Shown one piece after another: positions 19,101 to 27,952 of a stretch of 64,000 nucleotides of DNA. A program made the position numbers and the translations under genes. The notes beneath the pieces are model-generated. The model had not been told where the DNA came from and did no database searches. It saw nothing but the letters and a program-made list of their open reading frames with translations. How positions within the stretch are numbered: the first letter of the stretch is position 1; each line of letters opens with the position of its first letter. Source of the DNA: Paenibacillus phoenicis (GTDB lineage Bacteria > Bacillota > Bacilli > Paenibacillales > Paenibacillaceae); assembly GCF_034718895.1 (NCBI RefSeq), contig NZ_JAYERP010000001.1:2644501-2708500 (forward strand), in the 5' to 3' direction.

Positions 19101-19109
19101 TAATGTATG
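19101..19109 (-). promoter_or_regulatory. Sporulation-type -10 box of the YhcN-like gene
   Basis: CATACATTA fits both the sigma-E (CATACANT) and sigma-K (CATAnnnTA) -10 consensus, 25 bases before the start. I see no clear -35 partner. Confidence 0.4.
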
Positions 19110-19220
19110 AAACAGGACTTATCATGCGCCAAATCCCGTTGTCGTCATACAGGTAAACATAACCGAGCGACCCACCAGCCTCCTATGCTTCAGCGGGCTT
19201 GTATCGTGGGAAATCCACCC

Positions 19221-19250
19221 ACACGTCCAATTCAGATTACGCGTACACTA
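19221..19250 (+). promoter_or_regulatory. Sigma-K-like promoter of the first glycosyltransferase
   Basis: ACAC, 17 bases, then CGTACACTA (one mismatch to CATAnnnTA), about 38 bases before the start at 19289. Confidence 0.45.
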
Positions 19251-19288
19251 AATCTGAGACGCTGAATAACCTCAAGGGGTGCTGGCCC

Positions 19289-20359
19289 ATGAAAGTGCTG
19301 TTTACGTTTTATGTTCCGAGCGGCGGGGTCGAAACCTTAAACCGCCTGCGCTGCGATGCGCTAAAAAGACGGAACATTGAAGGCCATATTATGTATTTGC
19401 GTCCCGGTTCCGGGCTCATCAACACGCAGCAGGCGAACATTCCCGTGATGGTGGATCCAAGCGATGCCGAACTCGCTCAACGTTTGCCGCAATATGATGC
19501 CGTTATCGCAACCTCGGATTACTGGATGCCCGGACGGCTGCGCCGGCTTGGGTTTCACAAACCGATTATTTTTGAAATTCAAGGCTTGGGAACGCGGGAA
19601 CAAGCAGAGCAGACGCTTCGGGAAGGCAAGGAGGAAATCCTGCGAAACTGCCAGGCTTCGCTGATGCCTCCAACCCCCCATTTGATTGAGCTGGCCTCCA
19701 CCTACTACCCCACATTGCCCAAGTTCGTATTGATGAATCCGTTGGATACCCGGCATTTCCGTCACATTGCGCAACCGAAGTATCCGGTGCCCATCATCGC
19801 TTGGGTCGGACGGCTGGAGCCCAACAAAAATTGGGAGTTGTTCCTGAAAATTGCTTCCGCCCTACACCGCCAACGTCCACAGATGGAAATTTGGATGTTC
19901 CTTGATTATCAGCTCCCGTCCGAGGAGACGAAAAACCGGTTTTGGCAGTATGTTAAACGCTTGGGGCTAGAGCCTAAACTCAAATTGTATCCAAATACCC
20001 CTAACCGGGAGATGCCCTATTATCTATCCCGCGTCGGCGATTCAGGCGGACTGATGATCTCCACATCTACCCTGGAGGGCTTCGGCTATGCCGTTGCCGA
20101 GGCCTTAGCTTGCCGTTGTCCCGTGCTTACCACCGATTCCGATGGCGTACGTCTTTTTATCAAGCATAATGAAACGGGAAAGTTCTTCGCGTACCCGCAA
20201 GTGGGCCAAGCGGTTGCCAGAGCGTTGGAGCTGATGGACCATCACGGGCAGCGGGAGAAGATCCGCAGCATGGGGGAACAGCATATCCACCAGTGGCTGT
20301 CGCCGCAGCAGTATGCTGATTCGTTCCGCCAAATGCTGCAAAGCTTAGGAGTAAAATAA
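19289..20359 (+). CDS. Glycosyltransferase family 4
   Basis: A 356-residue GT-B-fold transferase. The start at 19289 (MKVLFTFYVPSGGVETLNRL) has AAGGGGTG upstream; a longer frame from 19199 would read through the promoter. The nucleotide-sugar domain begins at about 175: IIAWVGRLEPNKNWELFLK, then MISTSTLEGFGYAVAEALACRCPVL with the E-x7-E-like signature. Sugar and acceptor are unknown. It is alone on the plus strand at the edge of the surface-glycan island and convergent to the family 2 enzyme at 20446; a shared hairpin ends both. Confidence 0.88.
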   Translation: MKVLFTFYVPSGGVETLNRLRCDALKRRNIEGHIMYLRPGSGLINTQQANIPVMVDPSDAELAQRLPQYDAVIATSDYWMPGRLRRLGFHKPIIFEIQGLGTREQAEQTLREGKEEILRNCQASLMPPTPHLIELASTYYPTLPKFVLMNPLDTRHFRHIAQPKYPVPIIAWVGRLEPNKNWELFLKIASALHRQRPQMEIWMFLDYQLPSEETKNRFWQYVKRLGLEPKLKLYPNTPNREMPYYLSRVGDSGGLMISTSTLEGFGYAVAEALACRCPVLTTDSDGVRLFIKHNETGKFFAYPQVGQAVARALELMDHHGQREKIRSMGEQHIHQWLSPQQYADSFRQMLQSLGVK

Positions 20360-20370
20360 AGAAGCGAATG

Positions 20371-20401
20371 AAAGAACCTCCAGTGATCTGGAGGTTCTTT
20401 T
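20371..20401. terminator. Bidirectional terminator
   Basis: AAAGAACCTCCAG and CTGGAGGTTCTTT form 13 perfect pairs around a four-base loop with T-runs on both strands, between two convergent genes. Confidence 0.88.
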
Positions 20402-20445
20402 GTCGGCAATTTTTCTGCAAAATGCATATACTATTGGGGAACCGC

Positions 20446-21516
20446 CTATGAGGTAGACGCCGTTTCCAAAGCCAACTTCAGCTTCTTCTCATTTTCAAGG
20501 AGGCCCGGATCCTCGGGCAAATAGCGAAGCGCCTCCCGGTTATGCTCATAAGCCTGACGTAAATGGCCGAGCTGCGCATAACACAAACATAACCGGCTAT
20601 GCGGCAACCATGTCCGGGACGCTGAATGAACGATCGCTGTCCAACTGCCAACATTGGCATTCTGTATCGCCTGACCGTACCAATAGATTGCCATCGCCCA
20701 TTCTTGCCGATCCTCCATGCAGTTGCCGATAGCACAGCAAATTTCCGAACTTGGAATATGAAATTGGAGGGATCGCAGCAGCGTCTCCAGTTTTTGTCGC
20801 TCGCGTCCCAAAAAACCATAGCAATCCGCTAAACGGGCGCAAGCTAGAATCAGATCATCCCGGTTTGCCTTCGGATCGAGGAGGAACTCCGCAAAATGCG
20901 GTACGGCTTCCTCATATCGACCGGCATCTGCCAGCTCGCATGCAAAGTGGAAACGCAGGCGTCCTTGCAGTACGCCGCCGGAAGCCAAATGATGCTCGAT
21001 GATCTTTAGATTCCGTCCGGAATGGCTCCCGGTTCCGCGATGGGTCACAGCAATATCCGTCAGCAGCTGTTTCCCGTCCGCGACATCCAGGTATTCGTGT
21101 ACGATGCCAATCCAGCGGTAATTCCGGCTCCGTTTGACCAATCGGTTCCGCCGAGTGAAGGCCAGCGGTGCTCCGGTCTGCTCCTCCTCGTGGAGCACAT
21201 AATTCATCAGGACCGCGTCGATGTCAGAACTCAATTCTTGCTTTAACCGAAGGAGCTTGGCGCGGTTGGGTTCGGTGAATACATCGTCAGCATCCATCCA
21301 GAGAATGTATTCACAGGTTGCCAAAGAAAAACTGAAATTCCGCGCGGCCGCAAAATCCTCCCGCCAGGCGAACTCGTACACCTTGGCCCCGAATTCCGCG
21401 GCCACCTCCTTCGTGCGGTCGGTTGATCCCGTATCCACGATCACGATTTCGTCCGCCAAATCCGCGACGGACTTTAGACATACAGGCAAACGGGCTTCTT
21501 CATTTTTGACAATCAT
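20446..21516 (-). CDS. Glycosyltransferase family 2 with TPR-like C-terminal half
   Basis: A GT-A enzyme whose catalytic half (about 1-170) shows MIVKNEEARL, VIVDTGSTDRT and the metal-binding LWMDADDVF, followed by helical TPR-like repeats (about 185-340: AGRYEEAVPHFAEFLL, YGFLGRERQKLETLL, LGHLRQAYEHNREALRYLPEDP). ATG 21516 has no ribosome binding site, whereas a CTG seven codons upstream (21537) overlaps the preceding stop codon, has GGAGGG before it and would give the common family N-terminus MITISLCMIVKNE. The true start may therefore be CTG. Last gene of its operon. Confidence 0.9.
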   Translation of the reverse strand: MIVKNEEARLPVCLKSVADLADEIVIVDTGSTDRTKEVAAEFGAKVYEFAWREDFAAARNFSFSLATCEYILWMDADDVFTEPNRAKLLRLKQELSSDIDAVLMNYVLHEEEQTGAPLAFTRRNRLVKRSRNYRWIGIVHEYLDVADGKQLLTDIAVTHRGTGSHSGRNLKIIEHHLASGGVLQGRLRFHFACELADAGRYEEAVPHFAEFLLDPKANRDDLILACARLADCYGFLGRERQKLETLLRSLQFHIPSSEICCAIGNCMEDRQEWAMAIYWYGQAIQNANVGSWTAIVHSASRTWLPHSRLCLCYAQLGHLRQAYEHNREALRYLPEDPGLLENEKKLKLALETASTS

Positions 21517-21533
21517 ACATAAACTTATCGTGA

Positions 21534-22520
21534 TCAGTTCAGGAACCCTCCCTCCCGCAGCAGCTCAGCCACTTCGGCTTTATCAAGCAAAGACGCATTG
21601 GAATTGTATTCAGAGAACAGTTCGCGAGGCAAGCTGGAATAATGGGCAATGAGCTCCTTGGAGCTGGGAGGAAGAATGACGTAATATTGATCGCTATATT
21701 TGAGCGTATAGGGAGCTTCGTACCGAGAGACCAGCACCTCATGCAGCTTCTCTCCAGGCCGAATGCCGATTTCCTGCACCGGGACGTGATGTCCGACATA
21801 ATGCTCCGCAAGCACCTCAGCAATATCGATGATGCGGCAGGCCTTCATTTTCATCACGAACGTTTCGCCCCCGATGGCTGTCGTGGCTGCTTTAAGCAGA
21901 AGATCGATCGCCTGGGATAAGGTCAGGAAGAAGCGCGTCATCTCCCGGGCGGTAATCGTTAAGTCTTTCCCGTCCCGCAGCTGGTTGATGAACAGTGGAA
22001 CCACGCTGCCGTTCGTCCCAAGCACGTTCCCCCCGCGGATACAAGTGAACCGGGTATGCTCGCTTAAATCGTTCGCACGAATCATCAGCTTCTCCCCGAT
22101 CGCTTTGGTCATCCCGTACGTATTTGTCGGATCCACCGCTTTGTCGGTGGACACGTCGATCACCTTGATGACCTTATTCGCGATGCTCGCCTGAATGATG
22201 TTTTCCGTTCCGAGCACATTGGTCTTGAGCGCTTCTTCCGGCTGGAATTCGCAAACCGGCACATGTTTTAAAGCTGCCAGATGGAAGACATAATCCACTC
22301 CCTTACTCGCCGCTTCCACCGCCGCGTAATCACGGACATCACCGATCAGATACCGCATTGAGGCGTGCCCGCTAAATTCCCGCTGCATTAAGACCTGAGC
22401 GTATTCGTTTCTCGAGAAAATGCGGATTTCCCGCGGTCCCTCTTGCAACAGTCTCCTTGTCAGCCTTTTCCCCCAGGATCCGGTCCCCCCGGTAATTAAC
22501 ACGGTCTTGTCTCTGAACAT
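21534..22520 (-). CDS. CapE/WbjB-type UDP-GlcNAc 4,6-dehydratase (SDR)
   Basis: An extended short-chain dehydrogenase of 328 residues. The NAD loop TGGTGSWGKR is at about 10-19, then HLAALKHVPVCEFQPEEALKTNV, the STDKA motif and YGMTKAIGEK with the Tyr-Lys pair. The family forms UDP-4-keto-6-deoxy sugars from UDP-GlcNAc, often with C5 inversion. It is a paralog of the gene at 27949-28935: same length, same MF-D start and GGFL end. GGAAGG precedes the ATG. It lies between the UDP-sugar dehydrogenase and the TPR transferase, which overlaps its stop. Confidence 0.88.
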   Translation of the reverse strand: MFRDKTVLITGGTGSWGKRLTRRLLQEGPREIRIFSRNEYAQVLMQREFSGHASMRYLIGDVRDYAAVEAASKGVDYVFHLAALKHVPVCEFQPEEALKTNVLGTENIIQASIANKVIKVIDVSTDKAVDPTNTYGMTKAIGEKLMIRANDLSEHTRFTCIRGGNVLGTNGSVVPLFINQLRDGKDLTITAREMTRFFLTLSQAIDLLLKAATTAIGGETFVMKMKACRIIDIAEVLAEHYVGHHVPVQEIGIRPGEKLHEVLVSRYEAPYTLKYSDQYYVILPPSSKELIAHYSSLPRELFSEYNSNASLLDKAEVAELLREGGFLN

Positions 22521-22547
22521 CTATATACCTTCCTTTCGTAACTAGAT

Positions 22548-23858
22548 TCATCGGGAAATTCCGTTTTGAGCGGATCCTGATTTTCCGCCCCCCAGCGTAA
22601 CGATCCGCGCTTTGCCTTGTATACCGGCGGCCGCATTTCGCGTATCGAATACAAATGGCGCGTGCTTCACGACATCCTCCAGCGGCAATCCGCGGTGACG
22701 GACGGCGATCACCACGCCGTCCGAGGAGGCTAAGCGCTCCGCTGTCAACTCCACCGAATACAGCTTGATTCCGCTGATCTCCACTTCTGGAATCAACGGA
22801 TCGTGATAATCGACTATTGCACCAGCGGCCATGAGCAGCCGAATCAGCTCAAGCACGCTCGATTCGCGGATATCGGCGACATCCTCTTTAAACGTAATTC
22901 CGAGCACCAAAATCCGCTTACCGGCAAGAGAGCTACCGTTCAATTCTTCCTGCAGCCTGGACACGATGTACCCTGGCATGTCGCGGTTAATCCGCGAGCT
23001 GATCTCGATAAATGAGCTTTCCATCCCTAACTGCTGTGCTTTCCATTGCAGATAGATCGGATCCACCGGGATGCAATGTCCGCCTACGCCGGGGCCGGGA
23101 TAAAACGCCTTAAAGCCAAACGGCTTGGAAGAGGCCGCCTCCACCACTTCCCAAACGTTGATTCCCATTTGATCGCAGAGCAAAGCAAACTCATTGATGA
23201 AAGAAATGTTCACGAAACGAAAGGTGTTTTCCAGCAGTTTCGCCATCTCAGCCGTTTCCGTCGAGGATACCCGCACCACGGTGCGAAAGCCCGCACGATA
23301 AAGCTCCTCCATCCGATCCGCGCAAGCAGCGGTAATCCCGCTGACGATCTTAGGAATATCTCTCAGGGAGTAACGGCGGCTTCCGGGATTCACCCGTTCC
23401 GGTGAAAAGCCGACAAAAAACTCCGTCCCCAGGTGTAGACCGCTTTTTTGCAACAGCGGCAAAATCACTTCCCGGGTGGTTCCGGGGTAAGTAGAGCTTT
23501 CCAATGCGACCAACTGCCCGGGCTTAAGATGCTTCCCGATGTTTTCTGCGGCATCGACCAGATAGGTCAAGTCCGGCACATGCTGTTCCGTCAACGGAGT
23601 CGGCACGCAAATAATGATTGCTTCTGCGCTTGCGATCTCGGCGAAGTCCGGAGATACCGTCAATTGCTGCGTATAGGTATATCGTTTGATTTTCTCATCG
23701 GGAACGTCAGCGATGTAACTTCGTCCCTGTTGCAAAAGCTGTAATTTCTTTTCGTCCTTGTCGATGCCGATGACGCGAAAACCCTGGTCTAGATACGTTT
23801 CGGCCAAAGGAAGACCAACATATCCCATACCGACGATGGCAATGATTCGTGACAACAT
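22548..23858 (-). CDS. UDP-N-acetylhexosamine 6-dehydrogenase family protein
   Basis: Four-electron NAD-dependent oxidation of a UDP-hexosamine to its uronic acid (WbpA/WecC/TuaD superfamily). The 436-residue protein has GMGYVGLP (10-17) in the N-terminal Rossmann domain, FVGFSPERVNPG, the Lys of AEMAKLLENTFR, and the catalytic Cys in GPGVGGHCIPVDP. The SPERVNPG form points to the UDP-GlcNAc or UDP-ManNAc branch rather than UDP-glucose. AAGGGGAG precedes the ATG. It would add a uronic acid to the glycan produced here. Confidence 0.9.
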   Translation of the reverse strand: MLSRIIAIVGMGYVGLPLAETYLDQGFRVIGIDKDEKKLQLLQQGRSYIADVPDEKIKRYTYTQQLTVSPDFAEIASAEAIIICVPTPLTEQHVPDLTYLVDAAENIGKHLKPGQLVALESSTYPGTTREVILPLLQKSGLHLGTEFFVGFSPERVNPGSRRYSLRDIPKIVSGITAACADRMEELYRAGFRTVVRVSSTETAEMAKLLENTFRFVNISFINEFALLCDQMGINVWEVVEAASSKPFGFKAFYPGPGVGGHCIPVDPIYLQWKAQQLGMESSFIEISSRINRDMPGYIVSRLQEELNGSSLAGKRILVLGITFKEDVADIRESSVLELIRLLMAAGAIVDYHDPLIPEVEISGIKLYSVELTAERLASSDGVVIAVRHRGLPLEDVVKHAPFVFDTRNAAAGIQGKARIVTLGGGKSGSAQNGISR

Positions 23859-23922
23859 CCATCTCCCCTTTCGCTTGAAGTTTGACCGTAAGGACGTGCC
23901 TCGCGCTCACTTTCGTGTATTT

Positions 23923-24852
23923 TTAACCGACGATGGAACGGATCATTTGAAGGAGCTGCAGAGTACGAACGGAGGTCGTATGTTTCTCCCGGACGAACTC
24001 ATACCCTTGACCGCTGATCTTCGCCCGCAGCGATTCGTTGCTTGGATGCAAATAGAAATGAATTTTGGCGAGAAAATCCCGCTCCGACACGGCCACATAA
24101 TGTACGCCGGACCTGAACCCAAGCGCGCGTAGATCAGCGTTCTCGGGAGCGAGCAGCAGCGTGTTGCAAGCGAGTACCTCAAAATATTTGCGAAGCGGAT
24201 AATGGAATTTGGAATCGCAAGTCAGGAAGATCTTGGATCGGTTCACTTCAAGCGCAAAGCCTCGCGCTACAAGCGCCTGGGCATCGGATTCGAAGTCCGT
24301 ATAGCCGGGATGGCTGTGACATACAAAGCCGGGATATCCGGTCAAAGCCGTTTTCATCTTATGGCGCAACGGGTATACCTTCGGGTTAGTTGCCCCCATA
24401 AGCAGAACGTTGATGTTTTTCCGGCGTCGATAATCCCTGAACACGGTAGGTTCTACAAAATGGGGCAGCCAATAAAGACGGCCCTTGAACTCGGGATACC
24501 GCTCCCGGAACGCTTGCCGATACATCACAAAGATGGTGGCAGAGGGGTAACGCCGCAGGAACTCTCGTCGCTGCTCGACTTTGGCATGCAGATCATGCAT
24601 GATCATGCCCCAAGGTAACTTCAAATGTTCCAGCCCCTCAACTGGAGGGCAATAAGAGGCATGAAACCGATCGTTAAACAGAACAAAATCGGGCTGAAAG
24701 GGAGCTCGCCGGAGAATAGCCCGTACCTCTCCGCCCTGATGATCCAAGGCCAAATCGGCATATTTTCGCAGTTCCAACTGCATGTAGTGAAAATTCCGTT
24801 CCAAATATCGACTGAAATCCTTCGTTACGAACAAAATCTTTAGCCGCTTCAT
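23923..24852 (-). CDS. CgeB-like glycosyltransferase
   Basis: A 309-residue GT-B-like protein. It resembles the CgeB/Glyco_trans_1_2 group: N-terminal LKILFVTKDFSRYLER, a central PDFVLFNDRFHASYCPP, INVLLMGATNPKVYPLR at the start of the nucleotide domain and RKYFEVLACNTLLLAPE with the conserved Glu. CgeB belongs to a sigma-K, GerE-controlled operon affecting the Bacillus spore crust, which supports a spore-surface role. It is clearly distant from the two CgeB-like paralogs at 31679 and 32878 and lacks their [YF]xx[GA] leader. Confidence 0.8.
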   Translation of the reverse strand: MKRLKILFVTKDFSRYLERNFHYMQLELRKYADLALDHQGGEVRAILRRAPFQPDFVLFNDRFHASYCPPVEGLEHLKLPWGMIMHDLHAKVEQRREFLRRYPSATIFVMYRQAFRERYPEFKGRLYWLPHFVEPTVFRDYRRRKNINVLLMGATNPKVYPLRHKMKTALTGYPGFVCHSHPGYTDFESDAQALVARGFALEVNRSKIFLTCDSKFHYPLRKYFEVLACNTLLLAPENADLRALGFRSGVHYVAVSERDFLAKIHFYLHPSNESLRAKISGQGYEFVREKHTTSVRTLQLLQMIRSIVG

Positions 24853-24896
24853 TCCTTCAAATCCTTTTCTATCGGAGCTTATATCCTTCGTTTAGC

Positions 24897-24931
24897 AGAA
24901 AACCTGCCCGGGTCACCCCGAGGCAGGCTTT
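24897..24931 (-). terminator. Terminator of the beta-rich protein gene
   Basis: CCTGCCTCGGG and CCCGGGCAGG arms followed by TTTTC on the minus strand. Confidence 0.6.
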
Positions 24932-24942
24932 CTGGGTACAAC

Positions 24943-25350
24943 CTAACCCTGTTGGGCAATGCCTACAAATGATTCTGGACCGTTTCGGACTGCCGTTGTT
25001 GCTCCAGAGATAAAGGACGTATAAACGGTTTCCGGAGCAGCCGGAGCCTGAAGGTCGGCGGCTACGAAAGACGTGACTTCTGTGGAAGCGGCGCTGCTAA
25101 CGCCGCCGTCGAGGGTAAAGATGACATTGGCTGGAACGTACGTTGCACCGCGAACGATCTCAATCGTAAACGTATCGCCGACGTCTCCCAGAATTCCGAT
25201 AGTACCCGACAGCAAAACAATCGGATTCGGAACGTTCTGCGTTTGCAGGCCGATAATCCCGAACAATGCAGGAGTATCTGTGAGCGGAGTTCCGGGGAAT
25301 CCGGGCTGGTTGGAGTTCACGGAGCTTCTGGCATCAAGAAAGACACCCAT
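24943..25350 (-). CDS. Small beta-rich protein, candidate spore-surface component
   Basis: A 135-residue protein I do not recognise. After a short Asn/Pro-rich head (SSVNSNQPGFPGTPLTDTP) it is a run of short hydrophobic strands rich in Val, Ile, Thr, Gly and Ala (IVLLSGTIGILGDVGDTFTIEIV, VIFTLDGGVSS), with no Cys, Trp, Lys or His in most of its length. There is no signal peptide. The composition recalls the C-terminal jelly-roll domains and small beta proteins of exosporium layers, and many Ser/Thr could be glycosylated. It sits alone between transferases with its own sigma-K-like promoter and terminator. GAAGGTGGTGA precedes the ATG. Confidence 0.75.
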   Translation of the reverse strand: MGVFLDARSSVNSNQPGFPGTPLTDTPALFGIIGLQTQNVPNPIVLLSGTIGILGDVGDTFTIEIVRGATYVPANVIFTLDGGVSSAASTEVTSFVAADLQAPAAPETVYTSFISGATTAVRNGPESFVGIAQQG

Positions 25351-25382
25351 CTTTTAAATCACCACCTTCTTGTAATCTAGTA

Positions 25383-25410
25383 CAGGTTATGAACCGATGA
25401 AGGTTTTGGT
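25383..25410 (-). promoter_or_regulatory. Sigma-K-like promoter of the beta-rich protein gene
   Basis: ACC, 16 bases, then CATAACCTG, the same arrangement as before gerE, about 33 bases upstream of the ATG. Confidence 0.5.
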
Positions 25411-25489
25411 ATAGACATCTTTATCAAGATAACCGCTTATTTTGTCTCTTTAGGATTCGTCGATATCTTGGCCCGGTCCGCTTGAATCG

Positions 25490-26200
25490 TTAAGAAGTCG
25501 CGATAAGATGGGTCAGCGCATCCCGGTAACGATTCTGGATGAACCGGATCTCCGCCGAGATCGCCGCTTGATGGCGCAGCGTCCCCATCCCCGAATGGCG
25601 CCGGTAGGAAATGAGCGGGACGTTCAAATAAGGAAAAGCCGTACGAGAGAGCATTACTCGATGCCACAGATCGTAGTCGTGAGTGTACGGCAGGCCTTCA
25701 TCAAACAGTCCCACGCGCTCAATCAAGCTGCGTCTCATCATGACAGTACATCCGTTAATCGGGTTGCCGCTGTACAACGTGTTCGCCAGCTCTCGCATCC
25801 CCAGGGGTTGCATGCCGGCATTGTATTGAGTGATTCGGCCATGCTCATCGATGTAGTGGAAATTGGTATGGGAAATTTCAGCGCCTTGCCCCAGCATGAA
25901 ACTTAATTGCATTTCGACTTTCTGAGGCGCAAACAGATCGTCCGAGCTAAGCCACGCGATATACTCCCCGGAAGCGTGTCGGATACCGTGGTTCAGCGCA
26001 GAGGCCGTTCCCCCATTCGCCTTGCCCAAATAATAGATATGACCGCGGTAAGGCGCGAGCCGCTCGGCGTGGACAGTCGAACCGTCATCCACAACGATAA
26101 TCTCCGTATGCGGATACGTTTGACTCAGTGCACTTTGCACCGCCTGTTCAATATAGGGACAGTTATAGAAAGGAATAATGATACTAACGCGCGGATTCAT
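25490..26200 (-). CDS. Glycosyltransferase family 2
   Basis: A 236-residue GT-A transferase, almost the bare catalytic domain. RVSIIIPFYNCPYIEQAV at the start, EIIVVDDGSTV for the nucleotide, WLSSDDLF as the metal-binding acidic motif and an ED-like YTHDYDLWHRV region. It overlaps the upstream SDR gene by four bases and is the last gene of the operon running down from about 33963. Confidence 0.9.
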   Translation of the reverse strand: MNPRVSIIIPFYNCPYIEQAVQSALSQTYPHTEIIVVDDGSTVHAERLAPYRGHIYYLGKANGGTASALNHGIRHASGEYIAWLSSDDLFAPQKVEMQLSFMLGQGAEISHTNFHYIDEHGRITQYNAGMQPLGMRELANTLYSGNPINGCTVMMRRSLIERVGLFDEGLPYTHDYDLWHRVMLSRTAFPYLNVPLISYRRHSGMGTLRHQAAISAEIRFIQNRYRDALTHLIATS

Positions 26201-27129
26201 GACGATTCGGCCCCCTCTTTGCGAAAATAGTCCAGAATGTCCAGCAGCGATTGTTCCCAGGCCACGCTAGCCCGCCACCCCAAGTCCCAGAGCGCCTGGG
26301 GAAGGGGCGGCTCGGCATGGGATACCGCTCCGTTTGCGGATGGAGGACCCGCTTGGATCCTCATATCCGTTACAGTTGTTAGCTGCGCGAAGTCCTCCAC
26401 CAGCTCGGCCAAGCTCCGCTCCCGCCCGGAGCAGACCGGATACACCTCGCCGATCTCCCCTTGGCGCAGCAGCATTTCATAAGCGTCTACCGCGTCGCTC
26501 ACGTCGAGGAAGTCGCGCCTAGCATCCGCCGCAGACAACTGGAAGGAGGGAGGGGACTCCCCGCGCTCCAGCCGGACGATATGCCGGGCGAGCAGAGAGC
26601 AAATCCCCGTTGACGGGCCGGCTCCAATCAAATTGCCCGGTTCTGCGATCAACACGCCAAGATGGAACAGCTTACCCCAGGCCAACGCGGACGCCTCTTG
26701 CAAAGTTTTGCTTAACCCATAAGGGTGAGTGGGTCGAAGCGGTCGATCCAGTCCGAATTTGAGCCGTGAGCCGGCAACGAGAATACGGGTATCCCCCAAA
26801 CCGCAGGAATACAACGCGTCCAGCAGGTATAGGGTCGTCATGACATTACTTTCCATATAAAGGATGGGCTCAGCCCAGGAATCCGGGACGGAGTTTTTAC
26901 CGCCCAGGTGCAGCACGTACTGCGGCCGGGTCCGCTCGATGGCCTGTTTGACCCCTGCCCTGTCAGTCAAATCACATGGGATGTACGCTACCTTCTCGTT
27001 TGCAGGCAATCCGGCTTCCTTCCTGACCAAAGCGAAAACCCGGTATCCCTTGGCGGCAAAACGTTGGCAAGCATGGCGTCCGGTAAAACCGCCGGCTCCT
27101 GTAATCAGAACCGTCCCCCGGTCACCCAT
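26197..27129 (-). CDS. NAD-dependent epimerase/dehydratase, Rmd/GMD-like
   Basis: Extended SDR of 310 residues. TGAGGFTGRHACQRF (about 10-24) binds the cofactor, LHLGGKNSVPDSWAEP and the YGLSK Tyr-Lys pair follow. NSVPDSW and the overall shape resemble GDP-mannose dehydratase and GDP-4-keto-6-deoxymannose reductase (Rmd), so it may make a 6-deoxyhexose, but the substrate is not certain. The Ser of the usual catalytic triad region reads VAGSRLKFG. Overlaps both neighbours by a few bases. Confidence 0.82.
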   Translation of the reverse strand: MGDRGTVLITGAGGFTGRHACQRFAAKGYRVFALVRKEAGLPANEKVAYIPCDLTDRAGVKQAIERTRPQYVLHLGGKNSVPDSWAEPILYMESNVMTTLYLLDALYSCGLGDTRILVAGSRLKFGLDRPLRPTHPYGLSKTLQEASALAWGKLFHLGVLIAEPGNLIGAGPSTGICSLLARHIVRLERGESPPSFQLSAADARRDFLDVSDAVDAYEMLLRQGEIGEVYPVCSGRERSLAELVEDFAQLTTVTDMRIQAGPPSANGAVSHAEPPLPQALWDLGWRASVAWEQSLLDILDYFRKEGAESS

Positions 27130-27952
27130 GCTGTTTCATCCATTCCGCCATTTCCTCCAGCATCTGACGGAACGAGGGAAGGGGGACCGCCGCGTCCGGA
27201 CGGGTGTTTACCAGCGTACGGTCGAGGTTAGGGCCGTCATCCGGTTCGATCTCAACGTCGGTTTTCCCCAAAATTTCTTGAAACATCTGTAGCATCTCAT
27301 ACTTGTTGACGACCTCTGGATGCGCTAAATGGATCAACCCGGACACGGGACGGTCCAGCAGCAATTCGATCGTCTTGGCAAGCTGGATCGTTGTCACGCC
27401 GTTCCATTTGACCTGGCGGTACCCGGACACCTTGCCTTTCTGACTCATAAACCAATGAAAGAGTCCGATCCCGTGACGGCGAATTTCCGGTCCGATAATG
27501 GAGGTGCGGATCGTCAGATGTCCTGCGTCCCGTATTTCCCCGAGCGCCTTCGTTAAGGCGTACGTCGTAACACCATCGGGCTGATCATCCTCCCGGTAGC
27601 TGCCGCGGTCGCCGCGGAAGACACAGTCAGTACTGATATGAATCAGACGCGCATTGATTTTGTCAGCCAAATGGCGCAGCCGGTGGGGCAGAAATCCGTT
27701 GATATGATAAGCCATAATTTTGTCCCGGTCGGCAAATTGATTAAGCACCCCAACCGCGTTAATAATGACATCTGGACGAACTAACTGCACCGCCTGATCG
27801 ACGGCGACGATATCTCCGGCATCCAATATCAGCGAGTCCCGGTCACCAGGGTCACGTGAGGTATAGAACACCTGGTAGCCTCCCTTCTCGCGAAAATGCC
27901 GTACCAATACATGACCGGCCATCCCATGGCCCCCTAGGATTAGCAATTTCAT
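27122..27952 (-). CDS. RmlD-type sugar-nucleotide reductase
   Basis: A 276-residue SDR of the dTDP-4-dehydrorhamnose reductase family: LILGGHGMAGHVLVRHF (cofactor), INAVGVLNQFADRDK, ISTDCVFRGDRGSY and YALTK (Tyr-Lys). Lying next to a CapE-type dehydratase and a 2-epimerase it likely reduces the 4-keto group of a UDP-linked 2-acetamido sugar. It lacks the C-terminal cupin domain of CapF/WbjC (FucNAc route), and so looks more like WbvR (RhaNAc/QuiNAc route). Four-base overlap with the dehydratase gene. Confidence 0.85.
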   Translation of the reverse strand: MKLLILGGHGMAGHVLVRHFREKGGYQVFYTSRDPGDRDSLILDAGDIVAVDQAVQLVRPDVIINAVGVLNQFADRDKIMAYHINGFLPHRLRHLADKINARLIHISTDCVFRGDRGSYREDDQPDGVTTYALTKALGEIRDAGHLTIRTSIIGPEIRRHGIGLFHWFMSQKGKVSGYRQVKWNGVTTIQLAKTIELLLDRPVSGLIHLAHPEVVNKYEMLQMFQEILGKTDVEIEPDDGPNLDRTLVNTRPDAAVPLPSFRQMLEEMAEWMKQHG

